Shown one piece after another: positions 27,298-35,978 of a stretch of 64,000 nt of DNA. The translations under genes were made by a program, and so were the position numbers. A model generated the notes under the pieces. It was given only the letters and a program-made list of their open reading frames with translations. It searched no databases and had not been told where the DNA came from. Numbering within the stretch: the stretch's first letter is position 1; the number at the start of each line of letters is the position of its first letter. Source of the DNA: Actinomycetospora endophytica. GTDB lineage: Bacteria > Actinomycetota > Actinomycetes > Mycobacteriales > Pseudonocardiaceae. The stretch is taken from positions 124,001-188,000 of the forward strand of contig NZ_JAJNDB010000009.1 of assembly GCF_021026375.1 (NCBI RefSeq), in the 5' to 3' direction.

Positions 27298-29112
27298 CTA
27301 TTCGACCGTCACCGACTTCGCCAGGTTGCGCGGCTTGTCGATGTCGCGACCGAGCTCGGCGGCGCAGTGGTACGCGAGCAGCTGCAGCGGGATGCCGAGC
27401 AGGATCGGGTCGAGCTCGGGTTCCAGACGCGGGACCCGCAGGACGGCGTCGGCGAGCCCGTCGGGCAGGTCGGCGTTCGTCACCGCGATCACCGGACCGC
27501 CGCGGGCCTTGACCTGCTCGATCGTCGAGACGTTCTTGGCGACCACCTCGTCGTCGGGCACGACCACCACGCACGGCATCGCCGCGTCGACCAGCGCCAG
27601 CGGGCCGTGCTTGAGCTCCGAGGCGGGGTAGGCCTCGGCGTGCACGTAGGAGATCTCCTTGAGCTTCTGCGCGCCCTCCCGCGCGACCGCCGATCCCCGC
27701 ACCCGCCCGAGGTAGAACATCGACTTCGCGTGCGCGTACTTCCGCGCGACCGCCGCCACCTCCGGCTCCCCGGCCAGGGTGTGCTCGACGGCGTCGGGCA
27801 GTCGCCGCAGCCCGTCCACCAGCCGCGTCCCGTGCGCCGCCGAGAGGTCGCGCACCCGGCCGAGCAGCAGCGCGAGCAGCGCGAACGACGTCGTCATCGA
27901 GCTGAACGCCTTCGTCGAGGCGACGCTCACCTCGGGACCGGCGTGCAGGAACATGCCCGCCCCGCACTGGCGGGCGATCGCCGAGCCGATCACGTTGACG
28001 CACCCGACGACCCGCCCGCCCTTGCGCTGCAGCTCCTCGACGGCGGCCAGGGTGTCGATGGTCTCGCCGGACTGGCTGACCGCGACGTAGAGGGTGTCGG
28101 GGTCGACCATCGGGTTCCGGTAGCGGAACTCGCTGGCCTGTTCGGCGTCGGCCGGGACGCGCGCGAGCTCCTCGACGAGAGCAGCGCCCATCTGCCCGGC
28201 GTAGAGCGCCGACCCGCAGCCGAGGAACGTGACGCGGCGGATCCCGCGCAGCTCGCGGGGGTCGAGCCGCAGGCCGTCGAGCCTCGCCGTCGCGAACCGG
28301 GTGTCGAGCCGCCCGGCGAGGACGCGACGCAGCGCCGCCGGCTGCTCGTGGATCTCCTTGGAGAGGAAGTCGACATGGCCGTCGAGGTCGTAGTCGTCGT
28401 CATCGACGTCGACCGTGGTCGGCGGGCCGAGCCGGGACCCCTCGTAGCCGGCGGCGGTGACGGTGGCGAGCTCGCCGTCGGCGAGGAACACGACCTGGCG
28501 GGTGTGCCGGACGAGGGCCGCGACGTCGGAGGCCACGAACATCTCGCCGTCGCCGAGCCCCAGCACGATCGGGCTGCCGTTGCGGGCGACGACGAGCTCG
28601 TCGGGGCGCTTCGCGTCGAGGACGACGAGGCCGTAGGTCCCCTCGACCCCGCGCAGGGCCTCGTGGACGGCGTCCTCGAGGCTGCGGGACTCGTCGTCGG
28701 CGGCCGCCTTCGCGATGAGGTGAGGGAGGACCTCGGTGTCGGTGTCGCTCGCGAAGGTCACGCCGTCGGCGACCAGCTTCGCGCGCAGGTCCTCGGCGTT
28801 CTCGACGATGCCGTTGTGGACCACCGCGATCCGGCCGGCGGCATCGATGTGTGGGTGCGCGTTGCGCTCGCTCGGCTCGCCGTGGGTGGCCCAGCGGGTG
28901 TGGGCGATCCCGACCTTGCCGGGGCTGGGCTCGTCACCCACCGCGGCGCGCAGGTCGTCGACCCGCCCGACCGCCTTCGTCGTCTTCAGTGCCTTCCGGT
29001 GGGCGACGGCGAGCCCGGCCGAGTCGTACCCGCGGTACTCCAGGCGGGCGAGCCCCTCGACCAGGATCTTCGATGCCGGTCGGGTGCCGACGTACCCCAC
29101 GATGCCGCACAT
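27298..29112 (-). CDS. glmS: Glutamine--fructose-6-phosphate aminotransferase (isomerizing)
   Basis: Makes glucosamine-6-phosphate from fructose-6-phosphate and glutamine, the first step to UDP-GlcNAc, peptidoglycan and mycothiol. 604 residues. The N-terminal nucleophile glutaminase starts MCGIVGYVG (Cys2 catalytic) and has HTRWATHGEPSERNAHPH; two SIS isomerase domains follow with LGCGSALYAGQ, SQSGETIDTLAA and SVASTKAFSSMT; the end KSVTVE is the canonical C-terminus. It follows a small gene with 24 nt between them and ends at the shared two-way terminator. Confidence 0.97.
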   Translation of the reverse strand: MCGIVGYVGTRPASKILVEGLARLEYRGYDSAGLAVAHRKALKTTKAVGRVDDLRAAVGDEPSPGKVGIAHTRWATHGEPSERNAHPHIDAAGRIAVVHNGIVENAEDLRAKLVADGVTFASDTDTEVLPHLIAKAAADDESRSLEDAVHEALRGVEGTYGLVVLDAKRPDELVVARNGSPIVLGLGDGEMFVASDVAALVRHTRQVVFLADGELATVTAAGYEGSRLGPPTTVDVDDDDYDLDGHVDFLSKEIHEQPAALRRVLAGRLDTRFATARLDGLRLDPRELRGIRRVTFLGCGSALYAGQMGAALVEELARVPADAEQASEFRYRNPMVDPDTLYVAVSQSGETIDTLAAVEELQRKGGRVVGCVNVIGSAIARQCGAGMFLHAGPEVSVASTKAFSSMTTSFALLALLLGRVRDLSAAHGTRLVDGLRRLPDAVEHTLAGEPEVAAVARKYAHAKSMFYLGRVRGSAVAREGAQKLKEISYVHAEAYPASELKHGPLALVDAAMPCVVVVPDDEVVAKNVSTIEQVKARGGPVIAVTNADLPDGLADAVLRVPRLEPELDPILLGIPLQLLAYHCAAELGRDIDKPRNLAKSVTVE

Positions 29113-29136
29113 ACGCGTGCTCCTCCCCCTGGCCTC

Positions 29137-29394
29137 TCAGCCGTAGACGATGCGTCGCAGGCGCCGCTCGGACAGGGATCCGGATGCGACGGGTCGCCGG
29201 GTGAGCTCGTCGGCGATCACGGTCCAGATCTCCGCGTTGCGCTTCTCGCGCGCCTGCAGCTCCCGGTGACGGCGGCGCACGTATTCCTCGGTGGTCTCCG
29301 AGAAGTACGCGACGACGTCGGCCACCACGCGTGCGGCGACCGGCCCGGGAAGTCCCGTCGACTCGGCGACATGGCGCACGAGCTCCGGGTCCAT
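29137..29394 (-). CDS. Small helical protein upstream of glmS, unknown
   Basis: Protein of 85 residues, mostly helical and charged (EEYVRRRHRELQAREKRNAE in the middle), ending RRLRRIVYG. Its start, ATG 29394, follows a non-coding stretch, and its stop is 24 nt before the glmS ATG, so the two are probably one operon. I have the impression that similar small proteins occur beside glmS in other actinobacteria, but I know no function. No membrane segment or known motif is visible. Confidence 0.65.
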   Translation of the reverse strand: MDPELVRHVAESTGLPGPVAARVVADVVAYFSETTEEYVRRRHRELQAREKRNAEIWTVIADELTRRPVASGSLSERRLRRIVYG

Positions 29395-29491
29395 GACGAC
29401 GAGCCTGCCCGGAACAGCGGCGCGCGCGCCACTTTCCTGCCCGAATGCGGGCAGGAATCGGCTGATCGTCTGCTGGGAGGAGTTCCAGTGC

Positions 29492-29626
29492 GTTCTGAGC
29501 GAAGGGCCCCTTCGGTCGATCTAGTCGACTGAAGGGGCCCTCCGCTCACAACGGCGGGCGGGACGCATTCCGGCGACGGGCGCCCACGGACCGTTCTATC
29601 GCCCGAAGGTGCCCTTCGCTCGGAAC
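29492..29626. repeat. Palindromic element with a second inverted partial copy
   Basis: A 23-bp stem with 2 mismatches (29497-29519 with 29525-29547, loop TCTAG) contains GAAGGGCCCCTTC. The 23-nt piece at 29492-29514 recurs in inverted orientation at 29604-29626 with 2 differences (GTTCYGAGCGAAGGGC core). The pair fills most of the gap between the citrate synthase stop and the small glmS-linked gene, and the stem may end the citrate synthase transcript. Confidence 0.65.
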
Positions 29627-29637
29627 CGGCCGGACGC

Positions 29638-30801
29638 TCAGGCCGGCGACGGGCCCACGTAGCGCGCCGACGGCCGGATGATCGTCGACGACTCCGCCTG
29701 CTCGAGCACATGGGCGCACCACCCCACGACCCGGCTCACCGCGAACGTCGGCGTGAACATCTCTCGCGGCACCCCGGCGAGCTGCATCACCACGCCGGCC
29801 CAGAACTCCACGTTCGCCCGCAGGTCGCGGCCCGGCCGGTACTCGGCGAGCAGCGCCTCGGTCCGTTCCTGGACGGTCTCGGCCAGCGCGACGATCTCCC
29901 CGCCCGGCCGGTCGGCCAGCTCGCGGGCGACCTCTCGCAGCATCACCGCCCGCGGATCGGCGGTGCGGTAGACCGCATGGCCGAAGCCCATGATCCGGTC
30001 GCCGGTCTCGAGCTTGGCGCGGACGTACGGCTCGACCCGCTCGGGCGAGCCGATCTCGTCCACCGCCTCGAGCGCGCGGTCCGGAGCGCCGCCGTGCAGC
30101 GGGCCGGCGAACGTCCCGAGCGCGGCGACGACCGCGGAGGCCACGTCCGTGGCCGCCGACGCCGCGACCCGCGCGGTGAACGTCGACGCGTTGAACCCGT
30201 GGTCGATCGTCGCGACGAGATAGCGCTCGACGGCGGCGGCGGCCCGCGGGTCGGGCTCGGTGCCGTCGAGCAGGTACAGCCAGGCGGCGCCGCCGTGCAG
30301 GTCGTCGCGCGGGGCGACGGGCTCGAGGCCGCGACGCAGCCGGTACAGCGCGGCGAGGATCGTCGGGGTGGTCGCGACGACGCGCAACGCGTCGGCCCGC
30401 CGATCCCGTGGGGCCGCCCCCCACGTCGGCGAGAACCCGTCGGCCGCGCCCAGGGTGGACAGGGCCGCGCGCAGCCCGGCCAACGGCTGGAAGTCCCGCC
30501 CGGCCGTGGCGAGCGTCGGGAGCACGGCGCGCACGGCGTCGGGCAGCTCCCGCCGCTCGGCGAGCTCGGCACGGAACCGCGCGAGGCCGTCCCTATCGGC
30601 GTGCTGTCCTGGATCCCTGTCGGGAAGCTCGCCGTCGAGCACCAGCGCCGCGGCGTCGTCGAACGTCCTCGTCCGCGCGAGCTCGACCGCCGAGCGGCCC
30701 CGGTAGTGGTAGAAGCCCTCGGCGCCGCGCACGTCGCCGATCGCGGTGTCGCTGACGGCCACCCCGCGGAGTCCGGCGGGGACGCTCTCCATCGTGGTCA
30801 T
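29638..30801 (-). CDS. Citrate synthase (CitA-like)
   Basis: Citrate or 2-methylcitrate synthase of 387 residues, joining oxaloacetate with acetyl-CoA (or propionyl-CoA). Family motifs include GFYHYRGRSAVELA at the N-terminus, GPLHGGAPDRALE with the first active His, MGFGHAVYRTADPRA with the second. At the third catalytic position, normally the Asp of NVDFYSG, this protein has NVEFWAG (Glu). It resembles the second, CitA-type citrate synthase of mycobacteria. It is divergent from the helix-turn-helix citrate synthase with only 54 nt between starts. The Met at 30792 is an alternative start. Confidence 0.88.
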   Translation of the reverse strand: MTTMESVPAGLRGVAVSDTAIGDVRGAEGFYHYRGRSAVELARTRTFDDAAALVLDGELPDRDPGQHADRDGLARFRAELAERRELPDAVRAVLPTLATAGRDFQPLAGLRAALSTLGAADGFSPTWGAAPRDRRADALRVVATTPTILAALYRLRRGLEPVAPRDDLHGGAAWLYLLDGTEPDPRAAAAVERYLVATIDHGFNASTFTARVAASAATDVASAVVAALGTFAGPLHGGAPDRALEAVDEIGSPERVEPYVRAKLETGDRIMGFGHAVYRTADPRAVMLREVARELADRPGGEIVALAETVQERTEALLAEYRPGRDLRANVEFWAGVVMQLAGVPREMFTPTFAVSRVVGWCAHVLEQAESSTIIRPSARYVGPSPA

Positions 30802-30822
30802 GACTCGACGATCCGCTCGCCG

Positions 30823-30848
30823 ATCAAGCCAGTCAATCTTGATAGAGT
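30823..30848 (+). promoter_or_regulatory. Operator-like repeat and leaderless promoter between the two citrate synthases
   Basis: ATCAAG (30823-30828), 9 nt, CTTGAT (30838-30843) form an inverted repeat. TAGAGT (30843-30848) then lies 7 nt before the GTG at 30856. The helix-turn-helix citrate synthase encoded next door is the obvious candidate to bind it and control both divergent genes. Confidence 0.5.
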
Positions 30849-30855
30849 CAACCTC

Positions 30856-32001
30856 GTGACGCCCCTGACCACGGCCGAGGCGGCGGCGCGGCTCGGCGTC
30901 AAACCGGACACGCTCTACGCGTACGTCAGCCGCGGCCTGCTCAGCTCCACCCGCGGCACGGGCGGGCGGGCCAGCACGTTCGACGCCGCCGAGGTGGACG
31001 CCCTCGCCACCCGCCGCGGCGCCACCCGCCGACCCACCGGGGTCGCCGAGACGATCACGACGCGGCTGACGCTGCTCGAGGACGACGAGTACTTCTTCCG
31101 CGGGCTACGGGCCACGGACCTCGCCCGGACCGAGACCCCGGAGCGCGTCGCGGCGCTGCTCTGGCTCGGCGACCTCGACGCGGATCTCCCGGAGCCGGAC
31201 GCGGACGACGTCGTCGGGCCGGTCCGGGACTTGGTCTCCCGGATGCCGGGGCGGCCGCGGTCGACGGACCGACTGCGGGTCGCCGTCGCCACGCTGGCCG
31301 CACTGGACCCGTGGCGGTTCGACCTCGAGCCCACGGCCGTCGTCGCGACGGGCATGCGGTGCCGGCGGGGCATGGTCGGCGCGCTGGGGGAGGGCGGGCT
31401 GTGGCCGGCGCTCGCCACCGACCCGACCACGCCGGAGCCGCCCGAGGTGCTGCGCACGGCGCTCGTCCTGCTGGCCGACCACGGGTTGGCCGCCTCCACG
31501 ATGGCCGCCCGGGTGGCGGCGAGCGCGCGGGCGCATCCGTACGCGGTGGTCTCGGCCGGTCTGGGGGCGTTGGACGGTCCGGTGCACGGCACTGCGAGCA
31601 CGGCGGCGTTCCGGTTCCTGGCCGAGGCCCTGGACGACCCGGAGGCCGCGGTGGCCGAGCGACTCCGCGCGGGCGAGCGGCTGCCCGGGTTCGGGCACTC
31701 GATCTACCGGCAGCGCGATCCCCGGGCCGCGGTGCTGCTCGATCTCATCCCCGGGACCGAGGCGGCCGCGCTCGTGGACCGGCTCGCGGCGGCGGTGGCG
31801 GACCGGCCGGGCGTGTTCCCGAACGTCGACCTGGCGCTCGCGGCCGTGCAGCACGTGCACGGGATGCGACCGGAGGCCGGCGAGGCGATCTTCGCGGTGG
31901 CGCGCACCGTCGGGTGGATCGCGCACGCGCTGGAGCAGTACGCCGAGCCGGGGCTGCGGTTCCGGGTCGAGGGCGCCTATGTGGGCCGGAGGCCCATGTG
32001 A
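30856..32001 (+). CDS. Citrate synthase-like protein with N-terminal helix-turn-helix domain
   Basis: Protein of 381 residues. The first 65 residues are an excisionase/MerR-like DNA-binding domain (LTTAEAAARLGVKPDTLYAYVSRGLL with the winged RGTGGRASTFDAAEVDALA). The rest is a citrate synthase fold with GPVHGTAS, LPGFGHSIYRQRDPRA and FPNVDLALAAV, so the two His and one Asp of the active site are all present. This fusion is a known actinobacterial family, probably a metabolite-sensing regulator that may retain activity. GTG 30856 is set by the leaderless promoter. The stop lies within the terminator hairpin. Confidence 0.85.
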   Translation: MTPLTTAEAAARLGVKPDTLYAYVSRGLLSSTRGTGGRASTFDAAEVDALATRRGATRRPTGVAETITTRLTLLEDDEYFFRGLRATDLARTETPERVAALLWLGDLDADLPEPDADDVVGPVRDLVSRMPGRPRSTDRLRVAVATLAALDPWRFDLEPTAVVATGMRCRRGMVGALGEGGLWPALATDPTTPEPPEVLRTALVLLADHGLAASTMAARVAASARAHPYAVVSAGLGALDGPVHGTASTAAFRFLAEALDDPEAAVAERLRAGERLPGFGHSIYRQRDPRAAVLLDLIPGTEAAALVDRLAAAVADRPGVFPNVDLALAAVQHVHGMRPEAGEAIFAVARTVGWIAHALEQYAEPGLRFRVEGAYVGRRPM

Positions 32002-32045
32002 ATACTTGTGGTCGCCAGAGCGACCAGAAGTATTCACATGCGTCA
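31980..32045. terminator. Gene-end module between citrate synthase-like gene and ABC permease
   Basis: Mini-hairpin GGGCC-GGA-GGCCC in the last codons, then a stem of 18 bp with one mismatch (31998-32015 with 32020-32037, loop CAGA; arms begin GTGAATACTT). The plus-strand TGA at 31999-32001 is inside the stem; the minus-strand gene stop is at 32043-32045. Confidence 0.75.
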
Positions 32046-32909
32046 GCTGGTGATGTCCTTGCGCCGGAACCACCACACCGCCGTCGCCCCGAACGCCGTC
32101 GCCCACACCAGGCCGGAGAGCACTCCGCGGACCACGTCGCCGGCGTCGACGTCCATCGCGAACAGGTCCGACCACGCGAACGCGTAGTGGGTGGGCAACG
32201 CGTCGCGGATCGAGCCGAGCGCGTCGATGGTGTCCAGGATCTGCGACAGGATCGAGACCATCACCGCGCCGCCGACCGCCCCGAGCGGCGCGTCCGTGGC
32301 CACCGAGAGCAGCGTCGCGACGCCCGCCACCCACGCCAGGTTCAGCGCCAGGTAGACGACGGCGAGCACGATCCGCAGCACCGCGGCGCCGTAGGTCAGC
32401 GTCTCACCGGTCGGCGAGGAGTAGGCGCCGTCGCCGTAGACCAGCGTCCCCAGCGCGAGGGCGATCACCGGCAGCAGCACGAGCACCGACGCCGACAGGA
32501 TCCCCGCGACGATCACCTTCTGGCGCAGCAGCCGCACGCGTGGGACCGGGATCGCCAGCAGGTAGCGCAGCGACGACCACGACGCCTCGCTCGCCACGGT
32601 GTCGCCGAAGAAGAGCGCCACGACCACCACGAACAGGAAGCTCGCCGAGGAGAACAGCGCGAAGACGGTGAAGTTCGGCCCGGAGGTCTGCGCGAGGTCG
32701 GTCAGCGACACCCCGGCCGCCCCGGGCGGCGAGGAGTTGCCGACCGAGAAGGCGATCCACAGCACCACCGGCAGCACGACGGCGAGCCCCAGCGTGATCT
32801 GGGTGCGACGGCGCCGCAGCTGGCGCAGCAGTTCGATCCGCACCGGCAGCGTCGCCCCCGGCGACGCCAGCCGGGGCCCCAGCCGGTGGTCCGAGACGTC
32901 CGAGCTCAC
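32043..32909 (-). CDS. ABC-2 type permease
   Basis: Membrane subunit of 288 residues with about six hydrophobic segments. Recognisable ABC-2 features are the N-terminal cytoplasmic VRIELLRQLRRRRTQ, and SWSSLRYLLAIPVPRVRLL after the second helix. It works with the ATPase domain of the gene just upstream; the GTG at 32909 overlaps that gene's TGA. It is similar in layout to the permease at 39577. Substrate unknown. Confidence 0.85.
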   Translation of the reverse strand: MSSDVSDHRLGPRLASPGATLPVRIELLRQLRRRRTQITLGLAVVLPVVLWIAFSVGNSSPPGAAGVSLTDLAQTSGPNFTVFALFSSASFLFVVVVALFFGDTVASEASWSSLRYLLAIPVPRVRLLRQKVIVAGILSASVLVLLPVIALALGTLVYGDGAYSSPTGETLTYGAAVLRIVLAVVYLALNLAWVAGVATLLSVATDAPLGAVGGAVMVSILSQILDTIDALGSIRDALPTHYAFAWSDLFAMDVDAGDVVRGVLSGLVWATAFGATAVWWFRRKDITS

Positions 32910-35872
32910 GACGGGCCCTCCTCGCCGATCAGTGCCAGGAAGGCGTCCTCGAGCCGGCGCCGCGGCCCCACCCCGAGCACGTCGATCCCGGCGTCCACGA
33001 GCACCTTCACCACCGCCGCCCGCTCGCTCGGCCCGGCGTCACGGCCCACGTCGACGACCACCACGTCGTCGCGGTCCCGGTCCGCCTCCGCCGCGTGCTC
33101 GCCGGCGGCGACGAGCGCGACGGCGCGGTCCCGCTCGGCCGCGGGGACGGTGATCCCCAGCTGCCCGCCGGCGACCAGCTCGGCGACCTCGCCGGAGGCC
33201 ACGACCTCGCCGAGGTGCATGACGACGACGTGGCTGCAGGTCTGCTCGACCTCCGCGAGCAGGTGGCTCGACACCAGGACGGTGCGGAGCCGACCGTCGC
33301 CGAGCACCGACCCGTCCGCGGTCCGCCCCGCCGCGTAGCTGCGCAGCACCTCGCGCATCGCGTGGATCTGGGGCGGGTCGAGGCCGTTGGTGGGTTCGTC
33401 GAGCACGAGCAGGTCGGGCAGCCCCAGCATCGCCTGCGCGATCGCGAGGCGCTGGCGCATGCCCTGCGAGTAGGTCTTCACGGTCCGGTCGATCGCGGTG
33501 CCCAGCCCGGCGATCGCCAGCGCCTCCTCCATCCGGGCCTCGGGCAGCGGCCGGCCGGTCGCGGCCCAGTAGAGCTCGAGGTTGGACCGCCCGGACAGGT
33601 GCGGCAGGAAGCCCGGGCCCTCGACGAACGACCCCAGCCGCCCGAGCACCGGCGCGCCCGGGACCACCCGCACCCCGAAGACCCGCAGCTCGCCCGCCGT
33701 GGGACGGATGAGGCCCATCAGCATGCGCAGCGTCGTCGTCTTCCCCGCGCCGTTGGGCCCGAGCAGCCCGAGGACCTGCCCCCGCTCGACGCGGAACCCG
33801 ACGTCCCGCACCGCCACGAACCCGTTGCGGAAGGTCTTCGCGACCCCGCGAACCACCAGCGGGACCTCGACGAGGTCCGGGTCGACGGCGAGGTCCCCGC
33901 CGGGTTCGAGGTCCCGACGACGGCGGCGCGCGGCCACCACCCGCCCGACGATCACCGCGGTCACCACGCCCGCGAGCAGGATCCCCACGGCGACGACGGG
34001 TCCGAGCGGCACGCTCGTCCCGCTCGCCTCGCTGCCGGGCACGCTCGGGACGGAGAGCGCCACGGGCACGGAGCGGTCGAGGTCGATGCGGTAGACGGCC
34101 GGGTCGGGCGAGGAGGCGAAGCCCTGGTCGGTGGTCGCGAGCGCCACCTCCAGGTGGTGCCCCGCCGCCACGGTCGCGACGACGGCGGGCAGCGTCACCG
34201 TGACCGGGACGGCGGCGCCGTCGGCCGGGAGGGCGGGCAGGCGCACCGGGGCGACCGCGGAACCCAGCAGCGTGCGGGTCGGGGCGGCCCCGTCGGCCGC
34301 GGGCCCCACGTCGTAGACCTTGCCGAAGAGCACCGGGCTGGTCACCGGGTTCGTCACCCCCGGGGTCGCGGTGGAGGGCGCTCCCGCCACCGTCACCCGT
34401 ACCTGGGACGACCCGGAGATCACCGTGCGGTCCGGCAGCGGCGCGGTGCTGAACGTCGCCGCCTGACCCGGGAGGTCGGAGGCCAGGCGCCCCAGCAGGG
34501 CACCTGCGCCCCCGGAGCCACCGCCCGAGCCGCCGGAACCACCACCTCCGGAGCCTCCACCGCCGCCGGAGCCCGACGACCCGGACGCACCGCCGGCCAG
34601 CGCTGCCGTCAGCCCCGGCACGGTGGAGATCGACCCCGGGACACCACCGGCCGGCGCGACCACGGTCTGCGCCGCCCCGGACAGCGCCAGGTCCTGCCGG
34701 GCGACGGGAGCGGTCCCCGCCAGGCCCGGGTAGGACGGCGCCGTGACCACCCGCTGCGTCGGGGTGGAGCGGCTGCGCACGCCGGAGGGCACGACGTAGG
34801 TGAAGTCCGTCGGTGGGGTGGACCCGGTGCCCTGCAGGTAGTGGTCGAGCCACCCGGCGATCCGGGCGTTCGTGCGGTCGTCCGGGGACCCGCCGTCGTG
34901 CCCGCCGTTGTACCAGGCGACGGCGACGGTGCCGCCCCCGCCGGCGATCTGCCGAGCCGTCGCGTCGGCCTGGTCGAGGCCGAACAGGGTGTCGTTCTCG
35001 CCCTGGACGAGCAGCGTCGGGGCCTTGATGCGCGAGGCCACCGAGGCGGGGGAGGAGCGGGCGAGGTACGCGGCCAACGCCGGCGGCTCGCGCCCGGTCC
35101 GGACCGCGTCGACGTAGCCCGCGCACACCTCGGGGGTGAACCGGCCGCACACGTCTGGGGTCGCCTGCCCGGGGGAGCGCTGGCCGATGCCGAAGAACAG
35201 CGACGCCCAGGACTGCTTGAACACCCCGTCGGCGCCGTCCGCCCCGACGGCGGGGGTGCCGGCGGCCGGGGTGGTCGCGGCGCCGTCATTCGGGAACAGC
35301 GCCTGCCCGAGGTCGTTCCAGGTGATCAGCGGGACCGTGGCGTCGACGCGAGGGTCGTACGCGGCGAGCAGCAGCGACAGCGCACCGCCGTACGAGCCGC
35401 CGGTGACCCCGACCCGGGGATCGCCCGGGCCGTCGAGCCGGACCTCGGGCCGCTTCGCGAGCCAGTCCACGAGCTGCGAGGCGTCGGCGACCTCGTCGTC
35501 GGGGTTGTTCAGCGCGATCTGCCCGGTGCTCGCGCCGAAGCCCCGCGCCGACCAGGCGAGCACCACGTACCCGCGGGCCGCGAGCGACCGCGCCTCACCC
35601 GCGACCGAGTCCTTGGTCTGCCCGAAGCCGTGCGCGAGCAGCACCGCGGGCGCGGGCGTCCTCGCGGGCAGGTAGAGGGTGGCGTCGAGCGACTGCGCCT
35701 CGGTGCGTCCCGGCCCGTCGCGGACGTCGATGCGCAGCGCCTGCTCCCGGGGCGACCCCGGCGCCCCGGCGTCCTGGGCGACGGCCACCGGCGCCGCGAG
35801 CGTCACCAGCAGCGCCACCAGGGGCAGCACGACGGCGGCCGCGAGGGTGCGGGAGCCACGAGGGCGCATCAC
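32906..35872 (-). CDS. Secreted S15/CocE-type hydrolase fused through a membrane helix to an ABC ATPase
   Basis: A 988-residue fusion. Order: signal peptide (TLAAAVVLPLVALLVTLAAP, ending near AVAQDAG), alpha/beta hydrolase of the X-Pro dipeptidyl-peptidase class (about 60-370, nucleophile GGSYGG), a Gly/Ser-rich linker near 430-460, a beta-rich domain, one membrane helix near 620-650 followed by RRRRR, and an ABC ATPase (about 670-980: GPNGAGKT near 706, SQGMRQRLAIAQAM, LLVLDEPTNGLDP). So the hydrolase is outside and the ATPase inside. The GTG at 35872 is 7 nt after TAGGGT on the minus strand; ATG 35869 is next. It is coupled to the permease gene. Confidence 0.88.
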   Translation of the reverse strand: MMRPRGSRTLAAAVVLPLVALLVTLAAPVAVAQDAGAPGSPREQALRIDVRDGPGRTEAQSLDATLYLPARTPAPAVLLAHGFGQTKDSVAGEARSLAARGYVVLAWSARGFGASTGQIALNNPDDEVADASQLVDWLAKRPEVRLDGPGDPRVGVTGGSYGGALSLLLAAYDPRVDATVPLITWNDLGQALFPNDGAATTPAAGTPAVGADGADGVFKQSWASLFFGIGQRSPGQATPDVCGRFTPEVCAGYVDAVRTGREPPALAAYLARSSPASVASRIKAPTLLVQGENDTLFGLDQADATARQIAGGGGTVAVAWYNGGHDGGSPDDRTNARIAGWLDHYLQGTGSTPPTDFTYVVPSGVRSRSTPTQRVVTAPSYPGLAGTAPVARQDLALSGAAQTVVAPAGGVPGSISTVPGLTAALAGGASGSSGSGGGGGSGGGGSGGSGGGSGGAGALLGRLASDLPGQAATFSTAPLPDRTVISGSSQVRVTVAGAPSTATPGVTNPVTSPVLFGKVYDVGPAADGAAPTRTLLGSAVAPVRLPALPADGAAVPVTVTLPAVVATVAAGHHLEVALATTDQGFASSPDPAVYRIDLDRSVPVALSVPSVPGSEASGTSVPLGPVVAVGILLAGVVTAVIVGRVVAARRRRRDLEPGGDLAVDPDLVEVPLVVRGVAKTFRNGFVAVRDVGFRVERGQVLGLLGPNGAGKTTTLRMLMGLIRPTAGELRVFGVRVVPGAPVLGRLGSFVEGPGFLPHLSGRSNLELYWAATGRPLPEARMEEALAIAGLGTAIDRTVKTYSQGMRQRLAIAQAMLGLPDLLVLDEPTNGLDPPQIHAMREVLRSYAAGRTADGSVLGDGRLRTVLVSSHLLAEVEQTCSHVVVMHLGEVVASGEVAELVAGGQLGITVPAAERDRAVALVAAGEHAAEADRDRDDVVVVDVGRDAGPSERAAVVKVLVDAGIDVLGVGPRRRLEDAFLALIGEEGPS

Positions 35873-35978
35873 CCGCGAAACCCTAGGTGCGGCTGGTGTG
35901 CTCGGCGTGCGGAGCGCATCCCTCAGCACCCTGTGCGTGGGATGGGACACCCCGAGTGAACCCCTGAGGACTCCGTGC

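Noticed and set aside
30792-30801. Upstream Met of the CitA-like gene as certain start
   Set aside because: Two Met codons three residues apart are equally plausible; I kept the longer form without claiming it.
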